Of a stretch of DNA of 44,097 nt, positions 39,792 to 44,097 are shown piece by piece (position 1 is the stretch's first letter; each line of letters opens with the position of its first letter). The position numbers and the translations under genes were made by a program. The notes beneath the pieces are model-generated. The model made no database searches. It was not told the origin of the DNA and worked only from the letters and a program-made list of their open reading frames with translations. Origin of the DNA: Bacillota bacterium (GTDB taxonomy: Bacteria > Bacillota_I > Bacilli_A > RF39 > UBA660); assembly GCA_023391185.1 (NCBI GenBank), contig JAEWBI010000053.1, positions 1 to 44,097 on the forward strand. The letters are read 5' to 3'.

Positions 39792-40784
39792 ATGAAAAAA
39801 GTATTATTGATGTTTTTTGTAATTATATGTTTTATAACTTGTGGTTGTGCAAAGAAGACAGATGAGCAGATACTTGAAAAATTTTCAAAAAAGGTGGAAA
39901 ATGCAAAATCCTATTACTTAACAGGCGTATTAGAAATGGTAAATAATGAAACTAGTTATATGTATGATGTAAGTGTATCATATACAAAAGATAATAATTT
40001 TAAAGTTAGTCTTAAAAATCAATCTAATGATCATGAACAAATTATTTTAAGAAACGATGATGGAGTATATGTTATAACACCTTCTTTAAATAAAAGTTTC
40101 AAATTTCAAAGTGAGTGGCCATATAATAATTCACAGGCATACTTATTACAGACAATTCTTGATGATTTAAAATCTGATGCTGATCACACATACGCTAGTG
40201 AAGATGACAAACATATTTTCACCAGCAAAGTGAATTACTCTAATAATAAAGAACTAGTTAGTCAAAAGGTTACAATGAATTCAGATTATGAGTTAGAAAC
40301 TGTTGAAGTATTAGATGAAAGTGGTAATGTTAAAATTAAAATGTCATTTAGTGATGTTGATTACAATGCCAAGTTTAATGCTGACTATTATAGTTTAGAG
40401 AAAAATGTTTCATCTGAGGTTCCATCGGCAGGTGAAGTTTCAACTATTGAGGATGTAATATATCCTATGTATATTCCAGTAAATACAACATTATCTAGCC
40501 AAGACAAAGTTAATACTTCAAACGGTGAGAGAGTAATTTTAAAATTTGATGGAGATAGTCCGTTTACATTTATTCAGGAAAATACAACTGTTTCCTCTAA
40601 ATTCACAACTATTCCAGTGAATGGTGAACTAGTAATGCTAGGTGATTCAATTGGTGTACTAGATGAATCATCAATAACTTGGATATCTGATGGAATGGAA
40701 TACTATTTAGTTTCTTCTACATTAAATGATGAAGAATTGTTAGAAGTTGCACGTTCTATAGGCTCAATACCTGTTATAAAGTAA
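39792..40784 (+). CDS. Probable lipoprotein, LolA/YdcC-like
   Basis: The 330-residue protein has a signal segment (1-18) ending F-I-T-C-G-C-A-K-K; a Cys at about 19 could be lipidated, though the -3 position is not the preferred Leu. The mature part has beta-strand rich sequence with 'K-N-Q-S-N-D-H-E-Q-I-I-L-R-N-D-D-G-V' and 'V-I-T-P-S-L-N-K-S-F-K-F-Q' typical of LolA-like proteins, and a second domain at about 215-330. In Bacillus the related YdcC is made during sporulation. That match is from pattern memory. GGAGTGA precedes the ATG. Confidence 0.7.
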   Translation: MKKVLLMFFVIICFITCGCAKKTDEQILEKFSKKVENAKSYYLTGVLEMVNNETSYMYDVSVSYTKDNNFKVSLKNQSNDHEQIILRNDDGVYVITPSLNKSFKFQSEWPYNNSQAYLLQTILDDLKSDADHTYASEDDKHIFTSKVNYSNNKELVSQKVTMNSDYELETVEVLDESGNVKIKMSFSDVDYNAKFNADYYSLEKNVSSEVPSAGEVSTIEDVIYPMYIPVNTTLSSQDKVNTSNGERVILKFDGDSPFTFIQENTTVSSKFTTIPVNGELVMLGDSIGVLDESSITWISDGMEYYLVSSTLNDEELLEVARSIGSIPVIK

Positions 40785-40835
40785 TGTGAAATATATATGA
40801 AATAATATATTTTGTATATATTTTTTTTCTTTTTA

Positions 40836-40844
40836 TGTTATAAT
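40836..40844 (+). promoter_or_regulatory. Extended -10 (TGTTATAAT) with short leader
   Basis: The -10 (40839-40844) ends 16 bases before ATG 40861; GGGTGAT lies between. It follows an uninterrupted T-rich stretch. Confidence 0.6.
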
Positions 40845-40860
40845 CAATATGGGTGATAGT

Positions 40861-41706
40861 ATGGGAAAAGAAACAAATAAGAAGAAAAAAACAACAAGTA
40901 CTAATTCAAAAAAAAGTACTGAAACAAAGAAAGTAGCGCCTGTTAAGGCTTCTACTAACAACACAGCACAAGCAAAAAAAGGTAATTCTGCAAGTGCAAA
41001 AAAGACAGATAATAATGTTAAGACAACTTCAAAAGATAAAAAAGAAGTAGTTAAAAATACTGTGAAGACAGTGGTTAAAACAGAAGTTAAGACAGAAAAA
41101 GTAAAAAATGTTGCTGAAAAACCGATTATTGATGTTAAAAAAGAAGAAATAAAAGTTACTAGTAACACAGATGTAGAACATGCCGATAAAAAGGAAATTA
41201 AAAAAGAAAAATTACTAGTTGAAAATAACGAATTTACTAATTTAATAAAAATAGTGCTAATAGTAACAGGTATATTTTTAGCTTTTTATCTATTAACTTA
41301 CTTGATTACAAAAAATTCTGAAGATAAAAAGAAAGATATAGATGATGCTGAAGTAACTATTCAATATGATGAAATTTTAATGAGTAACTTGTTAAAACAA
41401 AGTAAATCAGAATATTATGTACTAGCTTATGATGCAAAAGATGTTTATTATGATGCATATAACACTTATTTAACATCATATTCTTCAAAGACTAATGCAT
41501 TACGTGTGTATAAATCTATTTTATCAAATGGATTTAACAAATCATATTATGATGCTGAAGGCGAAAGTAAAACTGATGTTTCTTCAATAGAAGATTTAAA
41601 ATTAAATTTATCAACTTTAATAAAAGTAAAAGATGGTAAAATTGAATCAGTTTATGAAGGACACGATGCAATTATTTCACAATTAAAATCTCTAACAGCT
41701 AAATAA
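40861..41706 (+). CDS. Lys-rich membrane protein in an operon with a CtpA-like protease
   Basis: The 281-residue protein has about 120 disordered residues full of Lys, Thr, Ser and Asn, then a membrane segment (about 130-152) and an outer domain of about 125 residues (Y-D-E-I-L-M-S-N-L-L-K-Q...). By the positive-inside rule the Lys-rich part is in the cytosol, where it may bind nucleic acid or acidic partners. The outer domain is unrecognised. The ATG at 40849 in the same frame overlaps the leader start; 40861 fits GGGTGAT. The protease gene begins 18 bases downstream without a terminator, which suggests the protein is a substrate or partner of the protease. Confidence 0.65.
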   Translation: MGKETNKKKKTTSTNSKKSTETKKVAPVKASTNNTAQAKKGNSASAKKTDNNVKTTSKDKKEVVKNTVKTVVKTEVKTEKVKNVAEKPIIDVKKEEIKVTSNTDVEHADKKEIKKEKLLVENNEFTNLIKIVLIVTGIFLAFYLLTYLITKNSEDKKKDIDDAEVTIQYDEILMSNLLKQSKSEYYVLAYDAKDVYYDAYNTYLTSYSSKTNALRVYKSILSNGFNKSYYDAEGESKTDVSSIEDLKLNLSTLIKVKDGKIESVYEGHDAIISQLKSLTAK

Positions 41707-41724
41707 AAAGGGAATGGTGGTTAT

Positions 41725-43035
41725 ATGGCTAGTAAGCGTAAACTAAATACTTTTAAAGAGCAAATCCTAAAAAGATGGAAAATAGTAAGTAAAAGTGATA
41801 AGAAAAGCAATTTAGAATTAAACAAAAAAGGTTCTTCTACTAATAAATTAGAAAGACATTCTACATTTTCCACTACTGAAGTTGTTACAATTGTTATAAT
41901 AACAGCATTCATTAGTTTGCTTATGGGCTTAGTTATTTCTAACTCAACAAATGAGTCAGAGGATTACAAAGCAGTTTCTCCTGCAATGCAAAACTTTTTA
42001 AAAGAATATAATGAAATAATAGATAATTATTATGATGATGTAGATGAAGAAAAATTACTTGAAACTGCATTAGAAAGTGTAATAAATACATTGGGTGATC
42101 CTTATAGTGGTGTTGTAGATAAGTCTTTAGCAAATAGTTTATCTACACGTTTACAAGGTACATATAGTGGATTTGGAATCGAAATCGCAAATAATAGCGA
42201 AAACTATATATATATAGTTGATGTTATCGAAAACTCTCCAGCAGAAAAAGTTGGATTGAAAATATATGATAAGATTATTGCTATGGATGGTGTTGATGTT
42301 TCTAATACAACAACAACAGATTTTGTAAATATGGTTAAAGAAAATAATAACCAAGTAATAAAACTTACAATTATTCGTGATGGTGTTCAAATGGATATAA
42401 ATATAACAAGAGAAGTTATTACATTGAAATCTGTATCAAGTACATCATATGAAGTAAATAATAAAAAAATAGGATATATCTATATTAGTGTCTTTGCTGC
42501 TAATACTGATGCACAATTTAAGGACGCATTAAAATCATTAGAACAATCAGGTATTGATTCTTTGATTATAGATTTAAGAGACAATACTGGCGGCCATTTG
42601 ACTGCTGTTGAAAATATGATGAGTGAATTTTTTGATCAAAAGCATGTTATTTATCAAATTGAAGATAAAAATGGTGTAACTAAATACCATTCAACAGGAA
42701 AAGAGACAAAAGATTATCCTATCGCTGTTTTAGTAAATGGTAATAGTGCCTCAGCTTCTGAAATGCTTACAGCTGCATTAAAAGAGGAATATGGTGCTAC
42801 TGTAATTGGAGTAAAGACATATGGAAAAGGAACTGTTCAAGAAGTTCAAGCTACTGATTCAGGTGTTAAATATAAGTTGACTACTAAAAAGTGGTTGACT
42901 CCAAAAGGAAACTGGATTAATGGAAAAGGTATTGCTCCAGACATAGAAGTAAATCTTAACGGTGAGTATTTTTCCAATCCAATAGAGGAAAATGATAATC
43001 AATTACAAACAGCAATTAAGACATTAGCAAAATAA
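41725..43035 (+). CDS. C-terminal processing peptidase (S41, CtpA/CtpB-like)
   Basis: The 436-residue protein has a basic N-terminus, one membrane segment (about 52-73), a PDZ domain (about 135-215, G-T-Y-S-G-F-G-I-E-I...S-P-A-E-K-V-G-L) and an S41 protease domain with the catalytic Ser in V-N-G-N-S-A-S-A-S-E-M and the Lys in T-Y-G-K-G-T-V-Q. CtpB-type proteases of Firmicutes cut membrane or secreted regulators, including the SpoIVFA partner during sporulation. The upstream Lys-rich protein is the best candidate partner. An AATGGTGG binding site precedes the ATG. Confidence 0.93.
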   Translation: MASKRKLNTFKEQILKRWKIVSKSDKKSNLELNKKGSSTNKLERHSTFSTTEVVTIVIITAFISLLMGLVISNSTNESEDYKAVSPAMQNFLKEYNEIIDNYYDDVDEEKLLETALESVINTLGDPYSGVVDKSLANSLSTRLQGTYSGFGIEIANNSENYIYIVDVIENSPAEKVGLKIYDKIIAMDGVDVSNTTTTDFVNMVKENNNQVIKLTIIRDGVQMDINITREVITLKSVSSTSYEVNNKKIGYIYISVFAANTDAQFKDALKSLEQSGIDSLIIDLRDNTGGHLTAVENMMSEFFDQKHVIYQIEDKNGVTKYHSTGKETKDYPIAVLVNGNSASASEMLTAALKEEYGATVIGVKTYGKGTVQEVQATDSGVKYKLTTKKWLTPKGNWINGKGIAPDIEVNLNGEYFSNPIEENDNQLQTAIKTLAK

Positions 43036-43060
43036 GCATTACAAAAAGTAATGCTTTTTT
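43034..43060 (+). terminator. Terminator of the CtpA-like operon
   Basis: AAGCATTAC (43034-43042), five A, GTAATGCTT (43048-43056), then T. The stop codon is inside the stem. Confidence 0.85.
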
Positions 43061-43084
43061 CTTTATTTTTTTCGTAAAAAACGA

Positions 43085-43090
43085 TATAAT
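43085..43090 (+). promoter_or_regulatory. -10 box of the DUF402 gene
   Basis: TATAAT is 21 bases from ATG 43112, with AAGTGAT between. It follows the upstream T-run within 30 bases. Confidence 0.5.
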
Positions 43091-43111
43091 GAATTTGAGA
43101 GAAGTGATAAT

Positions 43112-43648
43112 ATGAATAAATTGTGCATAGGTGATAAACTTCAAATTCAATGCTATAAACATAATGGAAAGATACACAGAGCTTGGGACGAAGCAATCCT
43201 TCTTGATGATAGAAAAGAATATATGGTTTTTGGCAATAATAAGACAATAGTTACCAAAGCAGAAGGAATTACATGGAAAACAAAAGAACCTGCTATTATG
43301 TATTTCTTTAAAGATAAGTGGTTTAATATAATTTCTCAATTAAAAAAAGATGGCATTTATTATTATTGTAATATTGCTTCGCCGTTTATTATTGAGGAAA
43401 ACACTATTAAGTATATTGACTATGATCTAGATTTAAGAGTCTTTCCAACAGGACAATATAAGATATTAGATAGATTGGAATATAATTATCATAAAAAAAT
43501 AATGAATTATTCTAGTGAACTAGATAAAGTCATATGTAATTCATTAGATGAATTAATTAAAGAATATGAATGTGGCTTAGAGATGTTTACAGATGAAATG
43601 AATAATAAGTATTATCAAGTATATAAGGCGTTGAATGAGGAAAAATAA
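43112..43648 (+). CDS. DUF402 nucleoside tri/diphosphate phosphatase (Ntdp/YgaC-like)
   Basis: The 178-residue protein has W-K-T-K-E-P-A-I-M-Y-F, W-F-N-I-I, Y-C-N-I-A-S-P-F, Y-I-D-Y-D-L-D-L-R-V-F-P and L-D-R-L-E-Y in the order of the DUF402 domain. The B. subtilis/S. aureus type (YgaC/Ntdp) hydrolyses nucleoside tri- and diphosphates through residues in the Y-x-D-Y-x-L-D segment, with a metal. It acts in the cytosol. Single gene with its own promoter and terminator just before the rRNA region. Confidence 0.88.
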   Translation: MNKLCIGDKLQIQCYKHNGKIHRAWDEAILLDDRKEYMVFGNNKTIVTKAEGITWKTKEPAIMYFFKDKWFNIISQLKKDGIYYYCNIASPFIIEENTIKYIDYDLDLRVFPTGQYKILDRLEYNYHKKIMNYSSELDKVICNSLDELIKEYECGLEMFTDEMNNKYYQVYKALNEEK

Positions 43649-43671
43649 GAGCAATGATATATTGCTCTTTT
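43647..43671 (+). terminator. Terminator of the DUF402 gene
   Basis: AAGAGCAAT (43647-43655), GATAT, ATTGCTCTT (43661-43669), followed by T and AT-rich sequence. Confidence 0.75.
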
Positions 43672-43812
43672 ATTATATATATATAACCATATTTAATAGT
43701 GTTAATAACAAGGTGCTGTGATACAAAATTGGTTGACACCAATTGCCTTTTAAGCCTTATTTTACAATATCAAACCTCAAATTAAAAAAAGTAATTTTTT
43801 TTCAAAAAAGTG

Positions 43813-43841
43813 TTGACACTAACTTTTATAAATGGTATATT
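43813..43841 (+). promoter_or_regulatory. rRNA promoter P1
   Basis: TTGACA (43813-43818), 17 bases, TATATT (43836-43841), preceded by A/T-rich UP-like runs (43786-43807). A third TTGACA at 43733-43738 has only a poor -10 at the correct distance. Confidence 0.75.
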
Positions 43842-43926
43842 AATTGTGCTTTCAACGAAAAAGCGTCAATTATTTACATTTTATTTCAAATGTACAAAAA
43901 ATGTTTGAAAAAAACTTATAAATCTA

Positions 43927-43955
43927 TTGACTTGATTGAAGGTATTTGGTATATT
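43927..43955 (+). promoter_or_regulatory. rRNA promoter P2
   Basis: TTGACT (43927-43932), 17 bases, TATATT (43950-43955). The -10 of both promoters is preceded by the same TGG. Tandem spacing of about 110 bases is typical of rrn operons. Confidence 0.75.
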
Positions 43956-43985
43956 TATATTGCTCTACGAAAAAGGGCAATAATT

Positions 43986-44025
43986 CATTCTTAGAAATAA
44001 GAAAAGAATGATCTTTGAAAACTGA
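43986..44025 (+). promoter_or_regulatory. rRNA antitermination signal: hairpin plus boxA
   Basis: CATTCTT/AAGAATG (43986-43992 and 44004-44010) forms a boxB-like hairpin, followed by TGATCTTTGAAAACTGA (44009-44025), very similar to the boxA region TGCTCTTTGAAAACT of Bacilli rRNA leaders, where NusB/NusE bind. The region 43649-44097 contains no protein gene. Confidence 0.8.
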
Positions 44026-44097
44026 GCAAAATGTCAATTTCAATTTAAGTTGGGATACAAAACAATTCAAAATTTAATTAGAAATAATTTTATTTTT

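Noticed and set aside
40833..41168. Minus-strand frame of 111 codons opposite the Lys-rich protein
   Set aside because: It is the mirror of AAA/AAG Lys codons (Phe, Leu, Ser, Val runs) and lacks start signals; the same holds for other antisense frames over real genes.
43743..43994. Open frame of 83 codons on the plus strand near the right end
   Set aside because: It covers both rRNA promoters, has no ribosome binding site and reads as translated AT-rich noncoding DNA.
1..44097. CRISPR arrays, tRNA genes, tmRNA, prophage modules
   Set aside because: No regularly spaced repeats, cloverleaf sequences with a TTCAA/TTCGA loop, or phage structural genes were seen on either strand.

Overview
The window is AT-rich DNA (I estimate below 30% GC by eye) from a Gram-positive, low-GC bacterium. 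Trp is encoded by TGG and TGA acts as a stop (for example at 14511-14513 and 22757-22759), so this is not the Mycoplasma code. A CotY/CotZ-like coat protein, a CdaA/YbbR pair, a YtrA-type GntR operon, an Ntdp-like DUF402 protein and an rRNA leader of Bacillus type all point to Bacillota, class Bacilli. I cannot name the order; an anaerobic gut lineage related to Erysipelotrichales or Mollicutes is a guess. No CRISPR array, tRNA gene or prophage block is visible.

Layout. 1-124: right end of an IS3-type insertion sequence. 182-6809: single genes, including a methyltransferase-like protein, a Fpg/Nei paralogue without the catalytic proline, a DUF2935 protein, an aminotransferase-acetyltransferase fusion and a DNPH1-like nucleotide hydrolase. 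6827-9318: small heat-shock protein and htpG, behind a promoter embedded in a large palindrome. 9469-13945: YgjV-like membrane protein, flavin reductase, a Zn/Cd/Pb-type P-type ATPase with a CsoR-family repressor, and a LysR regulator. 14034-15637: two unrecognised tandem paralogues with zinc-binding motifs, divergent from the LysR gene. 15731-18129: tocopherol-cyclase-like protein and a FAD/Rieske oxidoreductase, convergent. 18436-26412: DUF5131 protein, MgtA-like ATPase, a heavy-metal permease with a Fur-family regulator, the GGGtGRT pair, and MgtE. 26459-31078: PUA-like protein, a 25-residue protein, a permuted papain-fold protein, and a GntR-controlled ABC transporter. 31279-33335: NTP pyrophosphohydrolase, glycerophosphodiesterase, and a divergent CotZ-like/LysM gene pair. 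33386-36062: two membrane-anchored thioredoxin-fold proteins around a single-domain ClpA-like ATPase, then trmL. 36123-39383: disordered membrane protein and the c-di-AMP synthase cdaA with cdaR. 39409-43648: DUF378, LolA/YdcC-like lipoprotein, Lys-rich membrane protein with a CtpA-type protease, DUF402. 43649-44097: two strong promoters, a hairpin and a boxA-like site, so a 16S rRNA gene should begin just past the right edge.

Working together. Metal handling is prominent: four transporters (P1B ATPase, MgtA, ArsP_2-type permease, MgtE), two of them with their own regulator gene. Genes are densely packed. Most transcription units end in a short hairpin that includes or touches the stop codon, and several promoters start inside or directly after the upstream terminator. 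Several genes have the -10 box only 15-17 bases before the start codon, with GGTGAT or a similar ribosome binding site between them. The least explained material is the tandem pair at 14034-15637 and the thioredoxin/ATPase/thioredoxin group at 33386-35563.
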